Source of the DNA: Corylus avellana | Taxonomy: Eukaryota > Streptophyta > Magnoliopsida > Fagales > Betulaceae | Reading direction: 5' to 3' | Length of the DNA stretch: 64,000 bases | Assembly (NCBI RefSeq): GCF_901000735.1 | Contig: NC_081542.1 | Span: 10,752,259-10,816,258, forward strand | Shown: positions 33,801-44,040 of the stretch, piece by piece | Numbering within the stretch: position 1 is the stretch's first letter | Layout of the letters: every line of letters starts with the position of its first letter | Notes under the pieces: generated by a model | Told to the model about the DNA's origin: nothing | The model's database searches: none | What the model saw: only the letters and a program-made list of their open reading frames with translations | Program-made: the position numbers and the translations under genes

Positions 33801-35890
33801 AGGTTGCTTGTGCCTTCTGGAGTGCTATCTTCAATTGTGTTGGGGGCTGTCTTGGGTCATGTCTAGATGAGTAGTAGACTTGTTTGCGTGTTGGAGGAGG
33901 TTATTTGGTAAGCCCTCACAGTGCAACTGTGTTGAAGATTCTGTATGTAGTTATTGAGTGGTGTTACATTGAATGCAACTCATAGATATGTACGCATGCG
34001 TATGTATATGTATGTGTATATTTATATTAGAATACTGGCTTTTGCAAAATAACAGATGTGGAAGCCATTGGAAGAAAGTTCAATAGCCCGAGGTTCCCTA
34101 AGCATTGGAGAAAGGTGATATTAACCTTGATCCAGAAGCATTGCTGTAGAGGAAGGGTCTTGTTATCTAGGTTTTGAGGCTTTCGGATAACATTACATAA
34201 TATTTGCAATCAGCATTTTAGGTGATGACATGGTTAACTAAAGAGAAGGGGACAAGCAGTTGTGGATTTCTGTTGTTGATGGTGTTCTGTTTATGTTGAT
34301 GTATTTTGTTTCCGTTTTTCCTCTTCAATCCACTGGTATTACTAGGTTTAAGAATGGGGATTGCTGCCCTCAAACCCCACACACTCTTCTTTCTTCTCGC
34401 CATGTGTTGAATGCTGACCTTCCCCTTTGAAGGGGGAGAGTTACCTTTTCACTTTATAGGCCGGTGGTTGGTCCAGTCGTGCTACATTATCATGGTAATG
34501 TATTGTTCTAAGTGCAACTTTCTTTTAATGATGCTGGATAATTGGTGTAATGATGCTGGTCATTGGTGTAATGATGCTGGATAATTGGTTATTGGTTTTA
34601 TGTTGTTTAAAGTGCCATTTTCTTTTAGAATTTGTTAGAGAAAATGAATGTACTTAATTTGGAGAATGGAACTTTTTCTAAGGATTTGATTTGGGTCTAA
34701 TTTGCTTCATGGTTTAGTATGAGCATACACTTATTGGATCAAGTTTTGATATGCCATTGACTTGTAGAGTTTTTGACTGAAAGGGAGATTAAATTTCTTT
34801 GGTCTCGTCTATTTGGTATTTATCTTTTTATTAACTGAAGTCTTTTATTTTCAGCTAATTTATCTATGGACTATTGAGAAATTGGGAGTATACTGGTTTT
34901 TGTGGTTTCCGTGTTCAGGAATTCTACATGTTGCCTCCACCTGTGAACACCCCTGTTTGCTATTGTGGCAAGTTTGGTGAATGATATGCTTGATTATGGT
35001 CTAAATTCGTGTGGTTTGGCTGCCACAATTTTGTATGTCATTTTCGATATTTTTTCTGAAAACCTTGTAATTTATTTGCAAAGTTTAATGACTTTACCAA
35101 CTAATAAATAGTGGAGGGGAAAAAGAGAAAAAAAGGTATATTTTTCATTGCTTTTGTTGTGTGCTTTCCTTGTGACGTGCTATATCTCTAGGTCTTTTTT
35201 TTTTTTCTTTTTCTTTTTTGTTTTCCCCTTTTCAAATAAATATCACCTTTTCAATTTAACTATAACTTTGCACTTTTTCAAAAGTGGGCATTTCAATGGT
35301 GTTCTTTTGTAATTAATTTGTCAGGAAGAGAAAGAAAAGAGCCGAAAGGTTGAACGGGATGATAGAAGGTAACTTTCTTTGTCTTTATGTTTAATTCTAC
35401 ATATTACAAATCAATTGTGTCCAATACCTACCTGGATATTACTTTTCTTTCTTCCCCGACCCCCTCACCTTCAATTGTTTACGTTATAGATCAAAAGAGC
35501 GAAGTAGGGATGGAGACAGGGAATCTAGCAGGGATCATGAGAGAGGAGACAGCCGTGATCGGGGCAGGGATTATGATCATAGGGGCAGAGATCGTGATAG
35601 GCATTATGACCGTGAAAGGGGACATGATCGGGAGCGTGACAGAGATTCAGATCGCTCCCGTGGTTATGATTCAAGAAGTCGGCGCAGGTCACGGTCAAGG
35701 TCAATGGAGCGCTCCAGGGATTATGATCGCCACAGGTACTCTATGATTATTAATCAGACTCCCATAATAAATATGGTGTATTTTGTAAGTGTATGGTCTC
35801 TGATTGTTGTTCATATTCACATTGTGGGAACTTTTTAGGTCCTTATCTGATTAGCTGTTCCCTCTTTTCAGGCGATATGATCGACACTAG
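21889..35890 (+). CDS. LUC7: LUC7-like U1 snRNP protein, complete, 13 exons, 413 aa
   Basis: A U1 snRNP-associated factor that stabilises 5' splice-site recognition in the nucleus. Exons: 21889-22035, 23808-23860, 24336-24504, 24590-24653, 25161-25240, 25433-25586, 27057-27118, 27266-27328, 27836-27894, 28219-28300, 35325-35368, 35490-35735, 35872-35890; all GT-AG, sum 1242 bp in frame. The N-terminus [19 protein letters not shown] is diagnostic. The first zinc finger (CCCH type, residues ~32-65) includes [14 protein letters not shown] and CPKVH; a helical region with [15 protein letters not shown] follows; the second finger (C2H2, ~residues 285-310) is [12 protein letters not shown]...[13 protein letters not shown]; exon 12 encodes an Arg/Asp/Ser-rich RS-like tail. 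Close to Arabidopsis LUC7A/B in length. Intron 1 carries a LINE; intron 10 (7.0 kb) carries a LINE remnant, an N gap and a probable false duplication, so its real size is about 4.1 kb. Confidence 0.95.
22113..23535 (-). mobile_element. Degenerate LINE ORF2 3' half in LUC7 intron 1
   Basis: On the minus strand, broken ORF2 can be followed from RT C-terminal similarity ([11 protein letters not shown] near 23440-23470), through equivalents of LQRDFLWGG and FNQALLGKWLW, to [29 protein letters not shown] split over 22800-22990 and the zf-RVT region. A T-run near 22117 marks the 3' end. A C12/A12 run at 23394-23419 interrupts it. No target duplication was confirmed. Confidence 0.75.
23627..23655 (+). 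mobile_element. 29-bp LINE 3'-terminus insertion with long target duplication
   Basis: CTCTCTTTTTATTACTTATC followed by A9 sits between repeats GTTATTAAGGTATTAA...TGCATGTGCA at 23593-23626 and 23656-23681. The left copy contains one extra 8-bp unit (GGTATTAA). The insert matches only the last bases of the LINE 3' UTR plus tail. It is in LUC7 intron 1. Confidence 0.75.
24813..24824 (+). mobile_element. 12-bp LINE 3'-terminus insertion
   Basis: CTTACTTATCAA lies between AATTTTTTCAAACTCA (24797-24812) and a slightly expanded copy with a longer T-run (24825-24844). The insert equals the final bases of the LINE. It is in LUC7 intron 4. The short length and T-run make it less certain than the other two cases. 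Confidence 0.5.
25751..25981 (+). mobile_element. tRNA-derived SINE with 11-bp target duplication
   Basis: An insert of about 231 bp with Pol III-like A box (GGTTCAATTGGTACGG, near 25764) and B box (AGGTTTGAATCCC, near 25814), an unrelated body, and an AATAATAATAA-type A-rich tail. It is flanked by perfect TAATTCCTCTG repeats at 25740-25750 and 25982-25992. Located in LUC7 intron 6, sense orientation. Confidence 0.85.
26609..26722 (+). mobile_element. Short tRNA-derived SINE with LINE-like 3' end
   Basis: An A-box-like TAGCTCAAATGG (26614-26625) and a B-box-like GGTTCAAGACC (26676-26686) are followed by TTAACTTATCAATAAAAAAAAA. The terminal TTAACTTATCAA-A(n) resembles the LINE end TTACTTATC-A(n). 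No clear target duplication. In LUC7 intron 6. A TC-repeat (about 26481-26503) and a direct repeat ATGTTTTTCTTACAATAG (26537 and 26573) lie just upstream. Confidence 0.65.
28970..29001. repeat. (GC)n/(AC)n microsatellite at the start of the duplicated block
   Basis: A CGCGCGCACACACAC-type run. The second copy of the duplicated block begins inside the equivalent AC repeat, directly after the N gap. Confidence 0.9.
29000..31850 (+). repeat. Duplicated block, copy A (ends at assembly gap)
   Basis: Near-identical to 31957-34800: the spacing differs only by one 7-bp unit (GGTTTTT, present three times near 29400-29425 and twice in copy B) plus scattered single-base changes. Copy A stops at the gap at the base equivalent to 34800. 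Contains a LINE remnant and intronic sequence only, no exon. Confidence 0.95.
29430..30960 (+). mobile_element. Degenerate LINE ORF2 remnant, copy A
   Basis: Broken RT to zf-RVT similarity on the + strand: [14 protein letters not shown] (29470-29515), [18 protein letters not shown] (29821-29877), [18 protein letters not shown] (30138-30190) and [12 protein letters not shown]. Internal deletions, stops and frameshifts throughout. It belongs to the same broad LINE family as 3622-14293 but is much older. In LUC7 intron 10. Confidence 0.8.
31851..31950. other. Assembly gap (100 N) inside LUC7 intron 10
   Basis: Exactly 100 N, directly between the end of copy A and the start of copy B of the duplicated block. 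Confidence 0.99.
31957..34800 (+). repeat. Duplicated block, copy B, including LINE remnant (about 32390-33910)
   Basis: The second copy of 29000-31850, with the same LINE remnant and the same flanking intronic sequence. After 34800 it continues into unique intron and then LUC7 exon 11, while copy A is preceded by unique intron after exon 10. That is the pattern of two overlapping contigs. Confidence 0.95.
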
Positions 35891-36905
35891 ACGATCCTAG
35901 CTGTGGGGAATATGGATTTGAAAATGTTATCGTCGAGGTCAGTGTTAAGACACATGTAGGGAAAAGATAATTTTATTGTGTTTTTTTATTAACTTTTTAG
36001 CGGAGTTGAGCTGTGATTCTCCAGTGATGGACATAATAGTGCTTAGGTTAAAGTATTTGGTGTTTGAGAGGTATGTTTCGACACCCTGATCAAGTTCACT
36101 TTGGAGTTTGCATTCCCACTATAAAATGTGGGTTGTAATTTGGGTTTACTCTTGCGGTATTAAAATTTGGTTTGATGTGCTTTTAAGTCAAATCATTTTA
36201 CTTGAATAATCCACATGCAATGCCGTGCACAGCAATTTTCATGTTAGGTTAAACTTTGAAGAACAAACATGTTGAGAAAAGGGGGAAAATTGTTAATAAC
36301 CAAACTGATTTCCTTATTCAGTATTTGCAGCTGTTGTTCCATTGTATTCCAAATGAAACTCCGATCAACTTCCCCACTGTTCTTGAGAGTTTGTGAGGTT
36401 TGAATTTTTTGGCATCATTAATTAATATTATTTATATTTCTTGATCTCATTGCATTATGCTTTTAATTGGGCCACGTCTAATGACATGGTTGTGAATGTT
36501 GTTCACAATTACCTCAAGAAACTGGAGATTTTGGTAGTTCTTTCGTGATCTAATTTAGCTTTGGGATTTAATTGGAAATGAAAGTTATCATACAAAAAAT
36601 AATTTGAATTAAAGAAGAGATTAGTTTATGATAAATCTGTAACTTAAAAAATAAAAAAGGAGAAAACCAGACTTGGGGAAGATTTGGAAATGTTCTCTTC
36701 AGAAATGGGATGGGATACTAATGAAATAATACTAAGTTCAAATATTATATGAAAACAAAATTTAAATGATATTATTTATATGTTAATATTACCTTAAAAC
36801 TGAAGAGTATATTTTGTCAACTTGTATATAGATGTTTACTGAAAAAAAGAAGAAGAAGAATTTACTAAAATTGTCTATTAATATTTGGGTAAATATCTTA
36901 AAAGA
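35891..36905 (+). other. LUC7 3' UTR and downstream sequence
   Basis: Starts after the LUC7 stop (35888-35890). The 3' UTR probably extends into roughly 36100-36400, since AATAAT/AATGAAA-like signals are scattered there, but no cleavage site can be fixed. No ORF of note. Confidence 0.5.
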
Positions 36906-37426
36906 GAAAGCACCATAAACTTTTTTTTTTTTTTTTCTTTTTGAATTTTTACTCTTTAGGTCAATCGAAAAGGCAAATTAATTTCTACTGTTACATTTTT
37001 TTTTCAAATGTTTAACCCCCGCCGGTCCCAACTAAACCCACCGTTTTGTCATGTCAACATATTAATTTTTTATTAGTTTAATTAAATTTTTTTAAAAAAA
37101 AAAAAAAAAAAATTAAACGGGTTGCTAAAAAGTCACTCCTAATCAGCCACCTCCAGAGAGTTAGGGGTGGTTGCAAGCCACTCCATAGGAAAGCCACCCC
37201 ATCAAAAAAATTTTATTTTTTAATTTTTTGTAAGATTTAAGTTTTAAATTAAATAATAAAAAATTAATATGTTGACGTAGTAAAATTATGCGTTTAGTTG
37301 AGATTGACAAATGTTAAACATTACATTTGGGGAAAAATATAATAATAAGGGTTAATTTGCCTTTTCAATTGACCTTAGGAGTAAAAATTCAAAAGAAAAA
37401 AAAAAAAAAAAGTTCAGGAAGTTTTC
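36906..37426. mobile_element. Foldback (long inverted repeat) element
   Basis: Arms of about 200 bp are inverted copies: the left GAATTTTTACTCTTTAGGTC (36943-36962) matches, inverted, the right arm near 37370-37390, and both arms include AACATATTAATTTTTTATTA. The centre (37125-37200) carries CCACTCC/GCCACC motifs. The outer tips are T-runs and A-runs. Boundaries are approximate and no target duplication was confirmed. Confidence 0.65.
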
Positions 37427-38126
37427 TGTTTTAGCGCGTTGACTCAGGGATTTATAAGATATATACCCTAAATATTTCTATGCAGAAATTTTCAGCGATT
37501 TCTTTCTCAATTTAAATATTTTCAAGCCATCTTCCATCTCGTTGAAATCTTCTTTTAACAATTTTTATAACTAAAAAAAAAAAAAAAATCGTTCTGTATT
37601 AGCCGCTGAAATTGGAAGGGTTAACACAAAACAAATCAATCTATTAATCAAATAATAAATCTGACTTAACTAGGTTTTGGCATAAAGTAGAAATTGTAGG
37701 CTATGCTTGTTAGAGTATTTGGGATTTTTTTTTTTTTTTTGGTTTTGAATAAAAGGGTTGATGTGACGTAAAGATGAGAAGTGTTTTTTTTTTATGGGTT
37801 CACACTTGAGAAAATGTTTTCTATGGATAAGGTGAGCCTAGGTTACATAACAGATATAAAGTTACTCCTAAAAAGCACAATTTTTTTTTAAAAAAAAAAC
37901 AAATAAAAGGGAGAGAGTGATTGTTTAGGGGAGAAGGGAAATGGATCATCTTCATTCCAATTGAAATGACGAGAAGCTGATGAGGGGTCAAATTGTCTAC
38001 AAAAAGTAAAATGACAATTTTACCCCTCAAAAAACAATGGACAGACTCATCTCATTTCAATTGAAATAGAAATGATTCATTTACAAGGGAGAAGAGGGGT
38101 AGCTACGCAGGTACCATCCTTCACCT
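37427..38126. other. AT-rich intergenic DNA, nothing recognised
   Basis: Several A- and T-homopolymers; no coding, RNA or element signature could be supported. Confidence 0.5.
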
Positions 38127-38894
38127 TAGAGGTGTCAAATTACCAGGAAACCTGAACCGGAACTAAGAAACCGGAAACCGAAAAACTGGGGACTCGGTTC
38201 CGGTTTGAAAAATCCAAAAACCGGTACCCCAGTTCCAATACCCAGTTTTTGGTACCCGATTTTTATCGGGAATACCGGAACCGGGTTTATATTTTATTAA
38301 ATAATATTTATATATTATTATATTATATATATATTAATATTTTTTAATTTTTTTACGCTTAGGTTTAGGTCTCCCGTCTTCAGTTCTCACTTCTCCCCTA
38401 AGTCCCCTTCATCTTCTTTTCTCACATCACGCCGCAAGCCCCTCCTCTTCTCCATTTTCTCCTCTAGTCCTCTTATTCATTTCACTTCTCCATTTTTACT
38501 TCTTATTGTTTTAATGTTTTCTTTATGCACCTAATTTAAAATGATTTTTAGGGTATTTTAAAAAATTGAATTTTTATTTCTAAGGCCCATATAGGCAAAA
38601 ACATTGATTTTTTAGGATTTTTGAGCTTTTTTAGGTTTATTTTTAATTATTTGGAACAATCACAACAAAGTCTCTTTAATTTAGACAAAAATACTAATAG
38701 ATTTTTTTATTAAAATGAGTTAACTTATGAAAAAAAAATGAGCTTATTTTAGGCCCAATACCTAAAATAAGCCCAAAAACTAATTTTATTCAAAAACCGG
38801 TTACCGGACCGAGTAAAACCGGAACCGGCCGGTAACCGGTTTCGGTTCCTGTTTTGGCCAAAAATAGGGAAATTGGACCGGGTTGACACCCCTA
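38127..38894. mobile_element. hAT-type non-autonomous element with perfect 8-bp target duplication
   Basis: A 768-bp element with ends TAGAGGTGTCAA...TTGACACCCCTA (11 of 12 inverted match), flanked by CTTCACCT at 38119-38126 and 38895-38902. An 8-bp duplication and TAGGGGTGTCAA-like ends are hAT hallmarks. Subterminal regions are dense in ACCGG/CCGGT words (38150-38285 and 38790-38880). No transposase ORF. Confidence 0.88.
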
Positions 38895-38902
38895 CTTCAC
38901 CT

Positions 38903-40227
38903 GGGGACTGGGGTGGTCACGCAATCACTGTATTTTTTTTCTTTTTAAATAACAAGTTAGCTCTTACCCTTGCAAAAGTTAAACACCTAATTTGACAAAA
39001 TATTCTTGCTGTCAAAAGTTTTATTAAAAAACTATTTTGTTAATGTATTTTTCAAAGTGAGAACAGAAATACGAATACGATAAGAAATACAGGCATATGC
39101 AATTTTTTCAAATTGGGATAAATTGGGATGGTAGGGCACATCATGCTCAAATTAATCTTCTTTGTTATATAAAATTCAAAGGTAAGATAAGAGGGAGATG
39201 TTTAGTTTTGTCTCAATAGGGACACAATGAGGGAAAATAAAGGAAAAACTAGGAAGAAAATGTGTATTTGTGTCAACAAGTTGAGTAAAAAATGGTACTA
39301 CACGTCTTGTGGGAGGCTCTAAGACCCATTCTATATAAATTCTTTTTTAAGTTTTCGGGGGAGTTATTTATAGAGCTTTGGCATAACGAGGAAATTGGAA
39401 ATGTGAATGTGACCATCTACCTCTAATGTACGGACTTCATGGTATGTCTATATCAGTTTAAATCATAAATCCTTTTTTTTTTTTTTTTTTCAATTTCAGC
39501 CTCCATTAGAATTTTTTGTTAAATCATAACGAAGAGGTGTCCAAATATCCTTTGGGACAAGTATGACACAACTTTTAATTACAATATTTGACAAGTGGTA
39601 AGATCATTGATTATGATTCCACCACGCTCTGCTATGGATTCAATTATTTCTGCTAGCTGACAAAACTTATATTTACTTTTTCTTAATTAAAAAAAAAAAA
39701 AAAGCCTAATAAAAGAAGGACAAAACAAAAAAAAAAAAATTATTGCTTCACACATTTTTTTCAATTTTCATTTTGTTTTTTTTTTAAAAAAATTAAAAAT
39801 AAAGCAAAAGTTGACCAAAAGTTGAGTCTCATAGTTGAGCCTTTAGCATTTTCCTTACCATTTTCCTTGAAGAATAGGGGTCAAATGTAGTCGTGGTCCA
39901 CTTTCCCTACTTGTTTCAAGAGTCGCGCTAGGATGATAATGACGTACAAAACGACACATATCTACCAAAATCTATCCTTCTTATCTCAAAATTTTCATTG
40001 CAAGTTATTCTATGCTATTTTGTGAAAATATTTATTTCTTTTAGAAGTTGGGTTTCTTCTTCCGCAATTCATAGTTAATTTTTCTTTCTCTCGAGTCACT
40101 TTTTATCTTTACTTGTTTTGACCTATCGTTCCACTCCAGTTATGCAATTGATGCGATATAAATATAGTTTATCATTATTTTATGTGATTTTTTTTTTCTT
40201 AAAAGAAATAAACTCAAAGACACATAT
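38903..40227. other. AT-rich intergenic DNA without a recognised gene
   Basis: Contains several T- and A-runs (39472-39490, 39688-39705, 39729-39740) and no supported feature. Confidence 0.5.
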
Positions 40228-40660
40228 GTTTGGCCCGTGTGGTCAATTTCAGGCCCATAGTTGACCACATTCTGGCCCCAATAATTGATGCTAGCGAAAA
40301 GATTACCAATGTCAAATCCTGGTCAAAGTAATTGATGCCAGCTAAAAAGTTGTCGATGTTCAAGTATGGCCATAGTAGCCGATGCCGGCCAAGAGTAGCC
40401 GAAGTTCAAGTTTTAGTCATAGCAACCGAGACAAGAGTTACAATAACTCAAGAGACAGAGAACTCAAGAATTAAAAGTTACAATAACTCAAGAGACAAGA
40501 GTTACAAATGATAAATTAACTTTATTGTTGTTAATGTAAAAGTAGAAAAGACTTGTAACGTTCATACTATTTCTCTATAAATAAGAGTATTGTATACAAT
40601 CAAAAAGATCAAGGAAAAATGTATTCATGAAAAGGCTTTGATGTGTGGACATAGACCATA
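40228..40660 (+). repeat. Possible solo LTR fragment
   Basis: The combination of TCTCTATAAATAAGAG (about 40572-40587) and TTGTATACAATCAAAAAG (40591-40608), preceded by repeats of GAGACAAGAGTTACAA and AATTGATGCCAGC, resembles the promoter end of a copia-type LTR. The termini and target duplication are not clear. Confidence 0.3.
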
Positions 40661-42703
40661 TGCAGTTCTATTAACAAGTGTCGGCCTATTCACCTACTCA
40701 CATGCTTAAACCTTTATTTGATTGATTGACACTCAGTCTGATTGATCGAAGTACAGACTCAATTAATGCTTGTCACTTCTCAACGGTCCCCACATACACT
40801 GTTTTGCCATGTGTAGATTTGATTTTGATTGATTGAACCCCATGTTTGATAGATCAAAGTTAACTAGGTTAGAGTTATTAAATACTTATCAACGTTACCT
40901 GCAAGTTCGATCGATCGAAACTTCATTTTTTTCTTAATTTCTAGACCTATGACATCTTCCAAAAATTGTCTTCTAGTCCGATGAGATTCCCTTTAACACC
41001 ATTTATGATTTAACCCTTCATCACGAAATTAGAAGCCAAAATCATTCGTCATATATTCCGATCAATCCCATAATCCCTAATTATTAAAACTAAAAGCCTA
41101 TAAATGAAATCCACTAGTCAAAATCATTACCGGATTATCAAAACATTATCAAATGGATGGCACGACCAAGTAGAAGAGGTTTTCAAGATCTTGAAGGAAG
41201 CCATGACAAATACCCAGTTATGGACATGCACAATTTTTCGAATACCTGTGTGCCACAATGCATTAAAGATTTTGAGTAATTGGGCTGAACTGACAAACCC
41301 ATCAACCCTTAATTTTTTATTTAATTTTTTAATTTAATAAAAGTTGATTTAAAGGCTAATGGACATTGCTACATCAACCTAATGGGATAGGGGTGGGGTG
41401 AAATTTGTGATGGATAAGTAAGTTATAGGTGGGTAAAGGGAGGATCCAAATATGCAACAGAAGCACTAGTCCAGTACAAGTTTTCCGAAGAAACTGATCA
41501 AGTTCTTCAACAATTTCCATTGTTAAACCTTGAGGACAAGGTTGTTGTAGCCAATCATAGTCCCTGAAGATTGCAGAGGCAGAATCATAAAGTATCTGGA
41601 GTTTGCTGGAAATGAAACAGACAAGGAAAACAACTCGTGGAAAGGGAAGTTCAAAGAGTAGACAACATGGCAACTAGGGCTAGGGGTTGTCTGTCCTCCC
41701 TGCCAAAAACTAACTGTCAAGTGAAATGTTGGATGCAGAGGTGAATAAACTCATCATATGTTTACTGAGTTCGACTCTCCGATTGAGATGACTACTAATT
41801 TGTTGTTCAAATTACTAACAATGGATAAATTTTAGATTATCCAACCATATACCAGACACCGAACAGATACGTTTCATATGATCTCTCTCTCTCTCTCTCT
41901 TACAATTGCTAGAAACTTGTTACCAAGATTCGAATCCTCGGCTCCCACCTGAAGTGGAGTTTGTATTGACTAAACTGTGTCTACAATCTGTTATGGTATC
42001 TATAAGGTGAGAAACCTTTGAATGCGGCTTGAGAACTCAAGGAGACTGCTTGCTTGCTTTTCTGCAGTCAAGGGTCATTTCGGGAACCGAGGAACGCAGA
42101 TTAGCTGAGCTGTTTCGGGAGAAGATAGGGCCTTTACATTGTTTGATAAAATGCCTCACACAAAGCCAGCACGCCAGCTATACAAGTAATGCATGAGAGA
42201 GCATTCAATTTTCCATAATTGCATTGAAAAACCTAAAACACAAAATATTAACCAAAATAACAACAATCTCCTGGATCTCAACTCAACCAAACAAAGAACA
42301 CAGAGCCAGAACAAAACAAGTACATTATCCTCGCAAACAAACTTCCCCCATCATAAAGAAATAAATTACCCCATCATCACAGCAACTTGTACCTCGTGCT
42401 TCAATCACTTGTATCCTACGGTTAATCAGTTATACTACTATCCAAACCCCATTCGCCATCTGTTTGAAGAAATAACAAGGAGAAACCCATCCAAATACTT
42501 GTTCCCTGCGCCTAAATAGTTTTTGCGTCCAAAACTTTAAGAAAAGAGGAAGAAATAAAGAAAAGGGTGTACACCCAGATTTCCCTACCAAACACAAAGA
42601 CAACATACTACTGAAAATAAGCAGCATTGTTTGGTAAAATGCCTCGCACACCAGCTGTTCGAAGGAATGCCCAACTTACAAACAAAAAGACAACTACTAA
42701 TAA
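40661..42703. other. Intergenic DNA; gypsy-tail fragment and TIC20 3' flank
   Basis: 40700-40925 has recurring GATTGATTGA/GATCGATCGAA words of unknown origin. Around 41470-41550 a + frame reads EETDQVLQQFPLLNLEDKVV, resembling the extreme C-terminus of a gypsy polyprotein (weak). A CT-repeat lies at 41882-41900. 42190-42703 probably includes the 3' UTR of TIC20-II on the minus strand. Confidence 0.35.
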
Positions 42704-43309
42704 CTAGATCTGCCTACCAGCAGCATCAGCAACGAATGGCAGGTAGGGGGTCCTGCCGAGAACACAACACACGAAGCTATAAACAAAACACAAAACACTG
42801 AACACAAACAGCACGTTGTAAGCCCAGACCATGACCCTGAAGCCGAGCCCGGAGCGGCCTGGGCTGAGGACCCGCTGGAGCAACAAGGGCAGCACGAGGA
42901 GCACGTCTAGAGTGACGGCCTGCATAGCGTTGAACCTGACGTAGCGGCTGAAAGCCGGGTTCCTGACGACGCCCAGGTAGAGGGCAAAGAAGGCAACGAA
43001 GGAGGCGTAGGGGATGGACCTGTAGAGGGAGAGGAGAGGGAGAAGAGGGTCGAAGAGGGATCCAAGAGGTGGGTATTGGAGGAAGAGGAACCTGCCGTAC
43101 TGGAGGGAGTTGAAGAAGGGGAGGGTGTAAGACACGGCTGAGATTAATCGATCTGTGGCTGGGGTTGGGTTGTACGACATGCGGGTGATGGTGCTGCTCC
43201 GCTTCGGCGGTGCCGTACGTATGAATTTGGGCGGGTCATGGAAGAGGGCCGACCGTGAACTGATGAGGTTAGCGGTGGCTGAGAGGCGGAGGAGAGGAAT
43301 GGAGGCCAT
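42704..43309 (-). CDS. TIC20-II: TIC20-II, inner-envelope chloroplast import protein, single exon, 201 aa
   Basis: A member of the Tic20 family, multi-spanning proteins of the plastid inner envelope linked to preprotein import; the II/V branch is the less studied one. The start at 43309 (MASIPLLRLSATANL) gives a Ser/Arg-rich plastid transit peptide of about 40 residues; an upstream in-frame ATG at 43414 adds no family sequence. The mature region begins MSYNPTPATDRLISAVSYTL and carries about four hydrophobic segments (FFNSLQYGRFLF; ASFVAFFALYLGVV; AVTLDVLLVLPLLLQRVL; AYNVLFVFSVLCFVYSFVCC) and ends TPYLPFVADAAGRQI. Length and end match plant TIC20-II. Intronless here. A hAT-type MITE sits 93 bp upstream of the start. 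Confidence 0.93.
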   Translation of the reverse strand: MASIPLLRLSATANLISSRSALFHDPPKFIRTAPPKRSSTITRMSYNPTPATDRLISAVSYTLPFFNSLQYGRFLFLQYPPLGSLFDPLLPLLSLYRSIPYASFVAFFALYLGVVRNPAFSRYVRFNAMQAVTLDVLLVLPLLLQRVLSPGRSGLGFRVMVWAYNVLFVFSVLCFVYSFVCCVLGRTPYLPFVADAAGRQI

Positions 43310-43401
43310 TCTTTCGGGAGAGAGAGAGACCTCTGGATTTTCTTTTATAACAAGTTTAAGAAGCGGTCGGACGAGGTAATGAAAATGAGAAATGCTGCGA
43401 G

Positions 43402-43741
43402 TGGGCCTGGGCAAATTTAATGCATTCCGACTTTCGACCGCTTACGGACCGATAATTGACCGACTTCTATCGACATAAATTAATCAATACGCTGTAGGCA
43501 AAAAAAATATATATATATAAATATATATTGACAAATTCGGTTCAGTTGGCGAAATAAAATTTGTTAACCGAACCGACTTTACCGACTGATTTTGCCCATA
43601 ATTTTCAATTTTTTCACATACCGACCGCCTATCGGTGTCGGAACAAAAATTTGGCTGAATAAGTCAATAAAATTTCCGACTTCATAGACATTTTTGTGAA
43701 ACAAAAATTTTTTTGCGGACACCGACCGACGCCTAGCCCTA
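43402..43741. mobile_element. hAT-like MITE in the TIC20-II promoter region
   Basis: A 340-bp element flanked by GCTGCGAG (43394-43401) and GCTACGAG (43742-43749), 7 of 8 matching. Its ends TGGGCCTGGGCA...GCCTAGCCCTA are inverted with mismatches. Rich in CGACC/ACCGAC words. No ORF. An imperfect duplication suggests an old insertion. Confidence 0.65.
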
Positions 43742-43746
43742 GCTAC

Positions 43747-44040
43747 GAGTAATGTTGTACTTTTATTTTCAAATGCTTTCATATTTACAATTAGAATTAA
43801 AATTTAATATTGATTTATCTTAAATTTTAATAATAATTTTAAAAATTATATTACTTATGGAGAATAAAATGGAATAAAAAGTCTTATAGATAACATTACT
43901 TGAAATGCTACACATACTTACACCTCCAGCTTGCACTATTAAATTATAATTCAATAATTATTTATCTTAAATTTAATAATAATTTTAAAAATTACGTTAA
44001 AAAAGTGAAACTAGGAGCGAGAATCCATGTAATATTACTC
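43747..44040. repeat. Cluster of MITE-like palindromic repeats
   Basis: Two adjacent AT-rich units, 43747-43907 (GAGTAATGTT...AACATTACTT) and about 43910-44039 (GAAATGCTACACATAC...GTAATATTACTC). Both share the core TTAAATTTTAATAATAATTTTAAAA found in the 9-bp-duplication MITE at 20720-20877. Target duplications were not established. Confidence 0.5.

Noticed and set aside
35387..35746. 119-residue ORF overlapping LUC7 exon 12
   Set aside because: This is a wrong-frame reading of the Arg/Asp/Ser-rich exon; the spliced LUC7 frame explains the sequence.
41374..41720. Minus-strand ORFs of 65-99 residues
   Set aside because: No motif; the opposite strand shows weak gypsy C-terminal similarity, so they are shadows.
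42704..43414. Longer TIC20-II protein starting at 43414
   Set aside because: The extra 35 residues lie upstream of the typical MAS-type transit peptide start and overlap the border of the MITE region.
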